Source of the DNA: an uncultured Candidatus Poseidoniales archaeon
Lineage (GTDB): Archaea; Thermoplasmatota; Poseidoniia; Poseidoniales; Thalassarchaeaceae
Length of the DNA: 46,962 bases
Assembly (NCBI GenBank): GCA_902511005.1
Contig: CABXDN010000009.1
Coordinates: 1 to 46,962 of the forward strand
Direction of reading: 5' to 3'
Made by a program: the position numbers and the translations under genes. Positions 34,186 through 43,165 of the stretch are shown here, piece by piece; position 1 is the stretch's first letter; each line of letters begins with the position of its first letter. Below the pieces are notes generated by a model that was given only the letters and a program-made list of their open reading frames with translations, was not told where the DNA came from and made no database searches.

Positions 34186-34470
34186 ATGGTTGGCTTATTC
34201 ATCGAATCAATTGGAATTATTGCAGGGACTCTTGGAGTATTAGCTTGGATACCTCAATTAAAAGAAGTATGGATAATGGAGAAACATGAAGGAATTTCAC
34301 TATCAACATTACACTTAATATCTACCGCATTATTACTCTGGCTAATTTATGGTTTAATGATTATGTCCATAGCAATAATTATATCGAATCTAGCTGCATT
34401 GGCATGTATATTATCTGTAATAATAGGTGTAATTAGACTGAGAGAGGTAGAAAAAGATTCACAATTGTAA
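34186..34470 (+). CDS. SemiSWEET (PQ-loop/MtN3) transporter
   Basis: A 94-residue protein with three transmembrane helices and the conserved PQ motif in helix 1 (LAWIPQLKEVW), followed by EGISLSTLHLIST. It has a single triple-helix bundle, so it should dimerise to form a facilitative transporter, classically for sugars. It begins nine bases after the dehydrogenase stop and is probably in the same operon. Whether it imports the substrate of the neighbouring pathway is unknown. Confidence 0.88.
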   Translation: MVGLFIESIGIIAGTLGVLAWIPQLKEVWIMEKHEGISLSTLHLISTALLLWLIYGLMIMSIAIIISNLAALACILSVIIGVIRLREVEKDSQL

Positions 34471-34471
34471 T

Positions 34472-35260
34472 CTATTCTTCGCCAAACTTTGGATCTCTCT
34501 TCTCAAGAAATGCTGAAACGCCCTCTGCAAAATCTGAAGTTAGTGAAGAATTAGTAACAAGTAATTTCTCAAATTCAAGTTGAGTTTCCATGAAAGTTGA
34601 AGTTGAGGCATCTATCAGTTGCTTTGTTGAACGACGACTGGATTCAGACCATCTACCCCAACTTTCAGCGATACTGATGGCTCTTTCAAGAAGATTTTCT
34701 TGTTCGACTGACTCATCCACGGCACCATATTCTAATGCTTTTTCGCCACTCCAAGTTTCATTGTTGAAAAAGAAACATTTGGCTCTCTGAACTCCTACGA
34801 GCCTAGGCAGTAACCAAGTAGTCCCACCATCAGGGGATAATCCTAATGAGAAAAAAGCCGCAGCTAACTTTGCCTCAGGGACACATATGCGATAATCCGC
34901 ACACAGTGCTAATCCTAATCCGCCACCTGCTGCTGATCCGTTTATTGCAGCTACAAATACTTTTTCAGAGGAACGAATTTTCAATTGCATGGGATGTAAT
35001 ATTGAAGTCAAACCACTAACCATCTCTCCAATGGTCCCGTCATCTATTGCAGATGCGAAGGATTCAATATCTGCTCCAGAACAGAAGAAACGGCCAGTCC
35101 CAGTCATTACTATCGATCTAATAGAAGAATCTTCTAATAAATCATCAAATATTTCCGACATTGATTTCATTAAATCAAGAGACAATGCATTTCTTGATGC
35201 TTCGGCTGATAAAGTGACTAAAGCAACGCTATTTGGTAAATGTTCGACAGTAATAGCCAT
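34472..35260 (-). CDS. Enoyl-CoA hydratase/isomerase family protein, PaaG-like (crotonase 2)
   Basis: A 262-residue crotonase. The oxyanion hole is GRFFCSGADIESF and NGSAAGGGLGLALCADYRI. The first hydratase glutamate is replaced by Gly in GGGLGLAL, while Asp is present in LGLSPDGGTTWLLPRLVG. This is the pattern seen in PaaG, the 1,2-epoxyphenylacetyl-CoA isomerase that makes the ring-oxepin, and in Delta3-Delta2 enoyl-CoA isomerases. An isomerase acting on an epoxide from the BoxB-like enzyme is therefore reasonable. It is on the opposite strand, one base from the SemiSWEET stop. Confidence 0.87.
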   Translation of the reverse strand: MAITVEHLPNSVALVTLSAEASRNALSLDLMKSMSEIFDDLLEDSSIRSIVMTGTGRFFCSGADIESFASAIDDGTIGEMVSGLTSILHPMQLKIRSSEKVFVAAINGSAAGGGLGLALCADYRICVPEAKLAAAFFSLGLSPDGGTTWLLPRLVGVQRAKCFFFNNETWSGEKALEYGAVDESVEQENLLERAISIAESWGRWSESSRRSTKQLIDASTSTFMETQLEFEKLLVTNSSLTSDFAEGVSAFLEKRDPKFGEE

Positions 35261-35328
35261 GATTATCGGAGTGGGGACTTACTATTATACTGCGTGAATG
35301 TCTAAAGTAGATACTCCTCGCCAAGCAC

Positions 35329-36747
35329 ATGCACGTACGAGACCAGTTGTATATCGATGGAAAATGGATAGATGCTACAGGGAAGGGGAGTATAGATGTA
35401 ATCAATCCCGCTACTGAAGAAATAATCGGGAAAGTACCTATCGGTTCTTCTGAGGATGTAGACAAAGCGGTGGCTGCTGCAAAGTCTGCATTTGAAATGT
35501 GGTCAAAAAGTGACATTAATCATCGTATAGAGGTGCTAAATGCACTTTCTAATGCTTTCAAAGAAAGAGGAGAAGAATTAGCACAGACTATTACTGCGGA
35601 AGTTGGTACTCCAATTGGATACTCAAGAGTAGCTATGGTAGGAACTCCAAGGGTGGTTTCAAGAAGTTATGCAAAAATTCTTGAAGACTTTTCATGGGAA
35701 GAAGTAGTAAGAAACTCACTAATTTGTAAAGAACCTGTGGGCGTATGTGCTTTTATTACTCCTTGGAACTTCCCTTTACACCAAATAATAGGAAAAGTTG
35801 CTCCGGCTATAGCGGCAGGATGTACAATGATACTAAAACCTTCAAAAGAGGCACCTCTTAGTGCATTTATATTAGCAGATATTCTTGACGACATAGGTTT
35901 ACCTTCAGGAGTATTTAATTTAGTATCTGGGCATGGTTCAGAAATTGGCAATTACATGTCAAGTCATCCTGATGTAGACATGGTTTCATTCACCGGATCT
36001 ACAGGAGCAGGGGTATCTGTAAGTCAATCAGCAGCACCTACAATAAAGAGAGTGACATTAGAGTTAGGCGGAAAAAGTGCGAATGTTGCATTAGATGACG
36101 CAGACCCTATATTAGTGGCTAAGAAGGCAATAGGAGCATGCCATCAAAATAGTGGGCAGACATGTTCCGCGCTAACGAGATTAATAATTCCTGAAGAAAT
36201 GAGTGAACAAATTTGCGAAATTATTGCTGCAAAAAATAATTCATACTTAGTAGGGAACCCTTTAGATGAGAATACAAGATGTGGACCGATGGTTAGTTCA
36301 AGACAACAGTCTAGCGTCACAGAGTATATACAGTCAGGAATTAATGAAGGAGCCACCTTAATTTCAGGAGGATTGGGGATGCCAGATGGGGTCGCCAAAG
36401 GATTCTATGTAAAACCAACTATTTTTGCGAATGTGACGTCGGAAATGAAAATATGGAAAGAAGAGATTTTTGGTCCTGTTCTAGTCATTACAACTTACAA
36501 AAATGAAAGTGAAGCACTATCTTTGGCTAATGATTCAATATATGGATTATCAGGGGGGGTATGGTCCGCGAGTAATGAAAGAGCAATCGAGTTTGCGAAA
36601 AAAATGAGAACTGGGCAGGTTAGTATAAATGGAGGGGCATTTAATGTAAGTGCTCCATTTGGAGGATACAAATTATCCGGTAATGGAAGAGAACTAGGGA
36701 CGCATGGACTTGATGAATTCCTAGAAATCAAGTCAATTCAAATGTAA
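35329..36747 (+). CDS. Aldehyde dehydrogenase (NAD(P)+)
   Basis: A 472-residue ALDH with the complete catalytic set: Asn147 in FITPWNFPL, the cofactor loop FTGSTGAGVSV, Glu245 in LELGGKSANVALDDAD and the nucleophile Cys279 in GQTCSALTRL. The C-terminal block FGGYKLSGNGRELG is typical. Such enzymes oxidise an aldehyde to the acid. In Box and Paa pathways an ALDH (BoxD, or the PaaZ aldehyde dehydrogenase domain) oxidises the ring-opened semialdehyde-CoA, and this gene could fill that role. It is divergent from the PaaG-like gene. Confidence 0.95.
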   Translation: MHVRDQLYIDGKWIDATGKGSIDVINPATEEIIGKVPIGSSEDVDKAVAAAKSAFEMWSKSDINHRIEVLNALSNAFKERGEELAQTITAEVGTPIGYSRVAMVGTPRVVSRSYAKILEDFSWEEVVRNSLICKEPVGVCAFITPWNFPLHQIIGKVAPAIAAGCTMILKPSKEAPLSAFILADILDDIGLPSGVFNLVSGHGSEIGNYMSSHPDVDMVSFTGSTGAGVSVSQSAAPTIKRVTLELGGKSANVALDDADPILVAKKAIGACHQNSGQTCSALTRLIIPEEMSEQICEIIAAKNNSYLVGNPLDENTRCGPMVSSRQQSSVTEYIQSGINEGATLISGGLGMPDGVAKGFYVKPTIFANVTSEMKIWKEEIFGPVLVITTYKNESEALSLANDSIYGLSGGVWSASNERAIEFAKKMRTGQVSINGGAFNVSAPFGGYKLSGNGRELGTHGLDEFLEIKSIQM

Positions 36748-36770
36748 TATCTTGGAGAGAATACAATTAA

Positions 36771-37607
36771 TCAACGGCCAACCCATTTCGGTTCATTTCG
36801 TTCAAGAAATGCTCGAACACCAATTTCTTTGTCTTCAGTATCAAACAAAGCCACGAATTCTGATCTTTCTGCTAGCACTCCGTCTGTAAAAGATAAATCA
36901 AGGGATGCGCGTACTGCACGTTTGGCTACCCTAGTTGTATATGGTGACTTTTTTGCAATATTTTCTGCTAACGACATAGCGACATTTTCGAGTTCACTAG
37001 GAGTTGTGACTGCATTAACTAATCCACATGATAATGCTGTTTCTGAATTAATCATCTCACCGGTTAAAACCATCTCTAATGCCTTACCATAACCAAGAAG
37101 TCGCGACAGCCTTTGTGTCCCACCGCCTCCAGGGATTAAACCTAAATTAATTTCAGGCGTACCAAATTTCGCTCTATCTGAAGCCACCCTTAAGTCACAG
37201 GAAAGTGCTAACTCGGTTCCACCACCTAGGGCAAAACCATCAACCATTGCAATAGTTGGTTTGGTAAGATTCCAAACTCGCTCCCAGGCATTATCTTCAA
37301 AAAAGTCCCTTACATCATCGGAATTTTTACCTAAAAATTCAGAAATATCCGCTCCAGCAGCGAAGGATGCCGGTTTAGGCCTCTTTCCTTCAGCAGGAGA
37401 TTTCGGGGGCGCACCACGAATTACAATAACTCTGATTAAATCATTTGATTCGGCCATACTACAAGCCTCTTTAAGAGCATTATGAGATTCTGAATTCAAT
37501 GAATTAAGTTTATCTGGACGATTTAAAGTCCAAACTGAAATCAAACCACCTTGTGGATAAGTGCCCTCGACTTCTATGTTTTCAATTAACAATACATCCT
37601 CATTCAT
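36771..37607 (-). CDS. Enoyl-CoA hydratase (crotonase 3)
   Basis: A 278-residue crotonase with both hydratase glutamates: one in DGFALGGGTELALSCDLRVA and one in TPEINLGLIPGGGGTQRL. The first oxyanion segment is FAAGADISEFLG, preceded by a proline- and lysine-rich insert (RGAPPKSPAEGKRPKPAS) longer than usual for this loop. It should add water across a 2-enoyl-CoA double bond, as PaaF or a beta-oxidation hydratase would. It is convergent with the ALDH gene 23 bases away. Confidence 0.92.
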   Translation of the reverse strand: MNEDVLLIENIEVEGTYPQGGLISVWTLNRPDKLNSLNSESHNALKEACSMAESNDLIRVIVIRGAPPKSPAEGKRPKPASFAAGADISEFLGKNSDDVRDFFEDNAWERVWNLTKPTIAMVDGFALGGGTELALSCDLRVASDRAKFGTPEINLGLIPGGGGTQRLSRLLGYGKALEMVLTGEMINSETALSCGLVNAVTTPSELENVAMSLAENIAKKSPYTTRVAKRAVRASLDLSFTDGVLAERSEFVALFDTEDKEIGVRAFLERNEPKWVGR

Positions 37608-37648
37608 ATGTCTTCGAAAGATGTTTGATGTTTGAACATACGGTAATG

Positions 37649-38575
37649 TTACTCAGGATTCTTGTCCATTTGTGAGGGCATTGGTGGCATTCCAGGAGGC
37701 GGAGGCATGGGCGGCATCCCTGGAGGCGGGGGCATAGGGGGTATTCCAAGAGGTGGTGGCACATCTAGAGGTACTGAAATCACATCTAAATTATTTCTTT
37801 GTTTATCTTTCTTCTCTACTTCTAAAGGTATTTTGATTTTTAGTATTCTCATATTATCAATTCTAATGTATGATACACCGAGTGGTTTACTCCCATCAGA
37901 ATTTTCAGGTTCCTCAATAATCGTTAAACCATGATTTGGATCATTTAAAAGAGTAGCTAAATCCTCGCCATCTTCTACCTCAGTCCATAAACGAGCCTTT
38001 GCGGCTCTCCTTTCTGCCAGTGCCATTCTTCGCTTTCTCTCTAAACTAGAGCGAATTTCAGCCTGTCTAGATCTACGTTGATCGACAAATGCCTCTATTT
38101 CTGATTCCATTTCTGATTGAGCATCAGATGTAATAACTAATTTTTCTGCTAATTTTGTACCGGCTACTGCTTGGGCACCCATACTTGGCAAAGGAGGCTT
38201 TTCCATCGAAGAAAGTAAATCATTAACAGGTAATGGAGGGATTTCAGGGGGTGGCATCGGTGAATCTTTCGCTCTTCGACGACTTCTTCTGAGTTTTTCA
38301 TCTCTTTTTTCACTAATATTTTCTAACTCATTAATTGGTTGAGATATTTCCGGAGTATGCACTACTTGAGTAGTCTCTTTCGGAGATAATTCTTCCGAGA
38401 TACTAGGAGGCACCAACTTTTGATTACCTGTGAACATCAAAACAGTGAGAATCGATAAAAGAACTATACCAATAGCGACCGAAGATACTAATTCTAACTG
38501 CCCCTGAACTATAAAGAAAAATATAAGTCCTAAAATTAGGGAAAACCAGCCAGTTATTCTAATCATAGATGGCAT
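37649..38575 (-). CDS. Membrane protein with charged middle region and proline-rich repeat tail
   Basis: A 308-residue protein. Two N-terminal transmembrane segments (about residues 8-25 and 30-50) are followed by a long Lys/Arg/Glu-rich segment, likely helical or coiled-coil (residues 145-200: QRRSRQAEIRSSLERKRR). A short strand-rich region follows, then a C-terminal tail of nearly identical units PPPPGMPPM. The tail is expected to be disordered and may bind partner domains. No family is recognised. The proline repeat makes the local DNA GC-rich. It is 30 bases from rdgB on the same strand. Confidence 0.75.
   Translation of the reverse strand: MPSMIRITGWFSLILGLIFFFIVQGQLELVSSVAIGIVLLSILTVLMFTGNQKLVPPSISEELSPKETTQVVHTPEISQPINELENISEKRDEKLRRSRRRAKDSPMPPPEIPPLPVNDLLSSMEKPPLPSMGAQAVAGTKLAEKLVITSDAQSEMESEIEAFVDQRRSRQAEIRSSLERKRRMALAERRAAKARLWTEVEDGEDLATLLNDPNHGLTIIEEPENSDGSKPLGVSYIRIDNMRILKIKIPLEVEKKDKQRNNLDVISVPLDVPPPLGIPPMPPPPGMPPMPPPPGMPPMPSQMDKNPE
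37676..37760 (-). repeat. Short tandem repeat encoding PPPPGMPPM units
   Basis: Imperfect 27-base units rich in GGAGGCGG(A/G)GGCAT on the plus strand encode the proline-rich tail of the membrane protein. The identical units may vary in copy number between strains through slippage. Confidence 0.7.
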
Positions 38576-38606
38576 ACTATCGTACCTTCGAACCGGTCAC
38601 CTATCT

Positions 38607-39212
38607 TCACTCTGACGGCCCTCTAAGTTCGTCATAAAGAATTCTCAAAGATTTTCCACGATGCGATTTAGAATCTTTTTCTAACTGTGACATTTCTCCA
38701 AATGTCCTACCATCTCCTGAATCTGGAATAAAAATTGGATCGAATCCAAATCCATGGGAACCTCGGATTTCAGTAGAAATCTCACCTGAACAAATCCCTA
38801 AGGAATTAAAGTATTTGCCATCTTGATAAAGTATAGAGTATGCACGATATTCTGCTTGTCGATTATTATTACCTTCTAAAATTTTAGTAATACCATGATT
38901 GCCTATAGTTTTCTGTACATATGAAGAATAAACACCAGGAAAACCACCTAGATCATTGATAAATAATCCAGAATCTTCAACTAAAATTGAAAAATCAGAG
39001 AATTCCGTTCCAGAAATCATTTCTAGAGACTGGTCTACTTTAGATTTTGAAATTCGTTCAATATCTTCAGTTTGTGGCTCGATGAAATCTGGAGGTGAAC
39101 CTTGAATCAATAATTGCTGAATTGAGTAGCCCAATGGCTCTAATACAGCCCTAGCTTCTTTAATCTTATTTTGATTGCTTGTTGCAAAAAGAATTTTAAA
39201 TTTCTTAGGCAT
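38607..39212 (-). CDS. rdgB: Non-canonical purine NTP pyrophosphatase (RdgB/HAM1)
   Basis: This housecleaning enzyme hydrolyses dITP and XTP to monophosphates, keeping them out of DNA and RNA. The N-terminal KILFATSNQNKIKEAR is diagnostic. It is followed by VEDSGLFINDLGGFPGVYSS, GSHGFGFDPIFIPD and the C-terminal KSHRGKSLRIL with the conserved Ser-His-Arg. The length of 201 residues is usual. It overlaps the end of the Bud32 gene by eight bases, an arrangement common in archaea. Confidence 0.94.
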   Translation of the reverse strand: MPKKFKILFATSNQNKIKEARAVLEPLGYSIQQLLIQGSPPDFIEPQTEDIERISKSKVDQSLEMISGTEFSDFSILVEDSGLFINDLGGFPGVYSSYVQKTIGNHGITKILEGNNNRQAEYRAYSILYQDGKYFNSLGICSGEISTEIRGSHGFGFDPIFIPDSGDGRTFGEMSQLEKDSKSHRGKSLRILYDELRGPSE

Positions 39213-39882
39213 GATATCTCACCCGTCCTCTAATAGAATTAAATCTTTCAATAACTTCCTTACCAGATGGCAAAAATGTATCTGTAGATGAAAGATAACC
39301 GTCGACCAATACATCAATTGCACCTTCAAACTCATGATGACTAGCATTAAGACATTCATTTAATACTTGTAAATCAAGTCCTAACTGCTCTATTTCTGGT
39401 GCTATTTTAGAAAGACCAAAATCAATAAGAAAAAGAGATTTAAAATCATTAATCATAATATTATGAGTTGTCAAATCACCGTGAGATAGCCCTAAGTTAT
39501 GCATTTCACGTATTAATTTGCCTAATTCTCTAATCTCTCCAAACCCTGACCTACCTGATAGCAAGGATTCATACAAGGTTTCTCCTTCAACATGACTTAA
39601 CATAATCCAACCTTTATCTAAATCCGCATCCAATAGAGAAGGACAAGACAATTCTGAAGAGTGGAGTTTATTCAATGCTCGGACTTCTACTGATAGTCGC
39701 TGACGAGTTAATCTACGATCTAAATCGGGATGACGATAGGAACGAGGATTACGTATTTTTAATACTGCCTTGGCGCCCATCCAATATCCTGAAATTACTA
39801 TCGCCTCAGCACCTTGGTGAAGAATTTCAGACTGTTTCCACATTGGTACCAACTCTTCTCCCATGTGTATCGGAGGTGACAT
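39205..39882 (-). CDS. bud32: Bud32 (PRPK-type) atypical protein kinase of the KEOPS complex
   Basis: Bud32 is the small kinase/ATPase of KEOPS, which makes t6A37 in ANN-decoding tRNAs. The truncated kinase fold shows HQGAEAIVISG in place of the P-loop, KAVLKIRNPRSYRHPDLDRR with the catalytic lysine and the SYRHP signature, LSHGDLTTHNIM (catalytic loop) and LIDFGLS (DFG). In many archaea it is fused to Kae1, but here it is free-standing and Kae1 is not in the window. The start is uncertain: ATG codons at 39909, 39882 and 39864 are possible, and the first would overlap the divergent nadA start. I chose the middle one. Confidence 0.9.
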   Translation of the reverse strand: MSPPIHMGEELVPMWKQSEILHQGAEAIVISGYWMGAKAVLKIRNPRSYRHPDLDRRLTRQRLSVEVRALNKLHSSELSCPSLLDADLDKGWIMLSHVEGETLYESLLSGRSGFGEIRELGKLIREMHNLGLSHGDLTTHNIMINDFKSLFLIDFGLSKIAPEIEQLGLDLQVLNECLNASHHEFEGAIDVLVDGYLSSTDTFLPSGKEVIERFNSIRGRVRYHA

Positions 39883-39901
39883 ACCTTGAAAGAGGTTAAA
39901 C

Positions 39902-41011
39902 ATGACCAATGACTGTATTAGTATGTCTATGGACCTACCGTTAGCACCTAATCCGCGTGGAAAAGTAGTGCCTAAAGTATTTTCACAACAACAAATCGAA
40001 GAAGAGGCAGTTAGACTAAGTGAAGTGATTAGACAGCCTAAAAGATGGACTGTAGAACATTGTAAAACAATAGCATCTTATACATTAGAGATTAATCAAT
40101 TAAAGAAGGAAAAAGATGTTTACTTGATAGCTCACTCATATCAAACACCCGACATAGTATATGGTGTGGCTGATGAGGTATCTGATAGTTACTCATTATC
40201 TAAATCTGCTAGAGATGCAGAACAACAAATAATCTTATTTTCAAGTGTGAGATTTATGGCGGAAACTGCTAAAATATTAAGCCCCGATAAGCTAGTTTTA
40301 CACCCGTCTCCAGAAGCAGGATGCTCTTTATCAGAAAGTATTACTGCTCAAGATGTAAGAGATCTAAAAGAAAAATATCCAGGAGTTCCAGTAGCTTGTT
40401 ATATCAACACTACAGCAGAAGTAAAGGCAGAAGTTGATGTTTGTGTAACCAGTAGTAACTATCTGAAAATATGTGAAAACTTACCCGGTAATAAATTAAT
40501 TTTCGTACCTGATAAATTCATGGGTGAGCATTTACAAAATTCTCTTAGAGGTAAGAAAGAAGTTATCATCTACGATGGAGTATGTGAAGTTCATGCATTA
40601 TTCACTGGAGAAAAGGTATTATCATGGAAGCAAAGAGCTAGAAATTTAGGAATTGATTTACAGGTATTAAGTCATCCAGAATGTGCGGCAGATGTTTTGG
40701 AAGAAAGTGATATAATTGGGAGTAGTGAAGTATTGATTAAAGAATCAATAAGGTTAGGCCAAGAAGGAATGACCGACATTATGTTAATCACGGAATGCGG
40801 AACTGCAGACAGAGTCATGGCAGAAACAAAACAAGAAATGAATATAGTGGGTACTTGTGTCATGTGTAGACATATGAAAGCAACATTACTGGAAGATATT
40901 TTACAAGCTCTAAGAGAACCACGTACTGAACAAATTATTAAATTAGACCAAGAAATTATAGAAAAAGCCAAGTTTTCTTTAGATGAAATGTTCAGATATG
41001 CCGAACTTTAA
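39902..41011 (+). CDS. nadA: Quinolinate synthase (NadA)
   Basis: NadA is a [4Fe-4S] enzyme that condenses iminoaspartate with dihydroxyacetone phosphate to give quinolinate for NAD synthesis. Visible blocks are VYLIAHSYQTPDIV, FSSVRFMAETAKILSPDKLV, PSPEAGCSLSESI with a cluster cysteine, VTSSNYLKI, FVPDKFMGEHL, SHPECAADVLEESDIIGS and the C-terminal CVMCRHMK cysteines. The 369-residue length fits the family. GAGGT lies five bases before the ATG. It is divergent from bud32, and its stop overlaps the next gene's stop by four bases. NadB and NadC are not in the window. Confidence 0.95.
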   Translation: MTNDCISMSMDLPLAPNPRGKVVPKVFSQQQIEEEAVRLSEVIRQPKRWTVEHCKTIASYTLEINQLKKEKDVYLIAHSYQTPDIVYGVADEVSDSYSLSKSARDAEQQIILFSSVRFMAETAKILSPDKLVLHPSPEAGCSLSESITAQDVRDLKEKYPGVPVACYINTTAEVKAEVDVCVTSSNYLKICENLPGNKLIFVPDKFMGEHLQNSLRGKKEVIIYDGVCEVHALFTGEKVLSWKQRARNLGIDLQVLSHPECAADVLEESDIIGSSEVLIKESIRLGQEGMTDIMLITECGTADRVMAETKQEMNIVGTCVMCRHMKATLLEDILQALREPRTEQIIKLDQEIIEKAKFSLDEMFRYAEL

Positions 41012-43104
41012 TATTTTGACCTTTTTTCTATTGCTAATTGATGTGACCAAACTAATAACAAGGGTATGAGCATTACAACTGCCAATTGTAAAACAACTGA
41101 AGAGTACTCCTCAAACGTATTTTCTAACGAATAAATTACTAACTCAGAGTTTCCATCTTCATCGATTGTTATCCAAGTAATACCATCACTTAGCATATAT
41201 GGATTGTATTGATTATTACCGTCATGAGTAATTTGAACCCATTCATTATTACCCAAAATATCCCATAGAAATACTTCTCGATTATATTCAAGAGGATCAA
41301 AATTAGGTGTATTTCCAGGAATTGGTCTTTGTAAAAATGCTATGTTATTGCCATCAATACTAGGTGATTCAGCAGGCCATAGTGGATTTGAAATTATTTC
41401 CTGCTTCCCGCTTAATAAATCTATTAAGATAAGACGATTTAATGGCCCTATGTCAACTAAAGCAACAAGAAAATTACCATCCATTTCTATATCTAAGATT
41501 GTAGAATTATTATAGTCTACAGGTATTCCAAATAAACTTTCTAAATATTCATCATTCAAATCGTTAGAAAATGTTTCAATAATTATATCAGATCTAAAAC
41601 CACTTGGATTGAATAATGTCGAGACATTAATGATGGGGCCATTTACAGTATTAGATGCAGATGCGATGAAGGAATCAGATGCCTCAACTGTCGTTAAATT
41701 ATTAATTTCATTTGTAATCAATATTTGACCTGTAAAAACATCTATTATTTCGATTGTACCATTTTTAACTAAAACTAAAAATGGGTCTCCATTATTATTT
41801 TGGCCAATTGATACCTGTTGTAAGTTCATCCCTTCATTAATACTAAATATTGGCTCTATTATTTCTGAAGAGACATTTTCTAAATTAAAGTAATCTAAAT
41901 GTGAATTATCAAATAAGACCAGACTATTATTAGATAATTCAATACTAGGGGGGTTATTCCAATTCATACCTGAAATTAGTTTCTCGTCCTGAGTACTAAC
42001 ATTCCAAAGCTTGATTTTAATATCTTCATTAATTTCTTCGACCCCTACAACCCAACCTTCAGAACCTGCTGATTTGGTCGGATTCACGCCTTCAATAGGG
42101 AAATCTTGGTGAGTAGCATCCCATAATAATACACTACTAGTCAATATTAATAGAACCGCAATAAATGCCTTAGTTTGGCTAGAACTAGGTTCTTGAAGGG
42201 GTTTAAATATACTTTTAACTAGAATCCAACTGTCAGAAAACCACTTTTTGGGGTTATCAATCGCGCGTGCTAATCTTCTAGAAAATAGACGTTCATCTGC
42301 AAACTGCCAAATAGGCTTATGTGTCTTTGAAGTGATTTCAACAGCAATTACTGCTACTATAATACCACCTATAATATCTGAAATCCAATGTATTCCAAGG
42401 TATAAAATTGTGAACGCTGTGATTGTGATAAATAGTAATAATAATCTTCGATAACGTAACCATCTTTCATCTGAATCCCATCTTTCCATAGTCAACCATA
42501 TTGCAAAAGGGAGTCCAATGTGTAAACTAGGCATACCATTAGTAAATGGATCGATTTGGATAAACCAATTATGAATTTCTGGAGTTAAGTCATATGCTAT
42601 TGTTTCCATCCCAGGGATATAATTACCAGTCACCCTTACATTGAAAAAAAGGTAAAATGGTATAGCTAAGATATACACCCAAAACATAGATAATGACACT
42701 CGATCAGCCATATATCGGTCATCAAAAAATATAGGATAAATAAAAGAAGAGAACGTTACTGCCATGAATCCCATAACATAAAAATGTGTCAGACCTACCG
42801 ATAATATAGAATTAGTTAATGATTGTTGAATCCATAAAACTATGTCACCCTCAATTGCATAGACATATGGAGTCATATCGAGTTGAGTATTTGCCATAAG
42901 AATTCTATCTAATTGATCGAGTATATCTTTCCATAAATAGACTGAAAATACTACTATCATATGTGCCCAATATCTCCTGAACATATCAACAAAACCAGAT
43001 ATACGTATTTTAGCGTAATCTGGTTTGAAAAAAGGCATTAAGGCTATACTAATTACTATAGCTCCGGTAATCCAAGTTAGATAGATGCTAGTTCCTACAG
43101 CCAT
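41008..43104 (-). CDS. PAP2-family membrane phosphatase fused to a TolB-like beta-propeller region
   Basis: Residues 1-280 contain about seven hydrophobic segments and PAP2 motifs GMPSLHIGLPFAIW (PSxH) and YLGIHWISDIIGG (H-x3-D), similar to AUR1/inositolphosphotransferase-like enzymes acting on lipid phosphates. A further transmembrane helix (about residues 315-330) leads to about 340 residues that face outside. These have repeated strand units typical of TolB/WD-like propellers, such as NREVFLWDILGNNEWVQITHD, and end in a last membrane helix before a basic tail. The catalytic part probably handles polyprenyl or archaetidyl phosphates; the substrate and the role of the propeller are unknown. 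Confidence 0.75.
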   Translation of the reverse strand: MAVGTSIYLTWITGAIVISIALMPFFKPDYAKIRISGFVDMFRRYWAHMIVVFSVYLWKDILDQLDRILMANTQLDMTPYVYAIEGDIVLWIQQSLTNSILSVGLTHFYVMGFMAVTFSSFIYPIFFDDRYMADRVSLSMFWVYILAIPFYLFFNVRVTGNYIPGMETIAYDLTPEIHNWFIQIDPFTNGMPSLHIGLPFAIWLTMERWDSDERWLRYRRLLLLFITITAFTILYLGIHWISDIIGGIIVAVIAVEITSKTHKPIWQFADERLFSRRLARAIDNPKKWFSDSWILVKSIFKPLQEPSSSQTKAFIAVLLILTSSVLLWDATHQDFPIEGVNPTKSAGSEGWVVGVEEINEDIKIKLWNVSTQDEKLISGMNWNNPPSIELSNNSLVLFDNSHLDYFNLENVSSEIIEPIFSINEGMNLQQVSIGQNNNGDPFLVLVKNGTIEIIDVFTGQILITNEINNLTTVEASDSFIASASNTVNGPIINVSTLFNPSGFRSDIIIETFSNDLNDEYLESLFGIPVDYNNSTILDIEMDGNFLVALVDIGPLNRLILIDLLSGKQEIISNPLWPAESPSIDGNNIAFLQRPIPGNTPNFDPLEYNREVFLWDILGNNEWVQITHDGNNQYNPYMLSDGITWITIDEDGNSELVIYSLENTFEEYSSVVLQLAVVMLIPLLLVWSHQLAIEKRSKY

Positions 43105-43165
43105 ACTATCAATCTATCCGAGATGGAACACCATCATCAAACTGACCCTTCGGTGAGGTAAGGAT

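Noticed and set aside
37676-37760. CRISPR-like or regulatory repeat
   Set aside because: The repeat is in frame and encodes proline-rich units at the end of a membrane protein.
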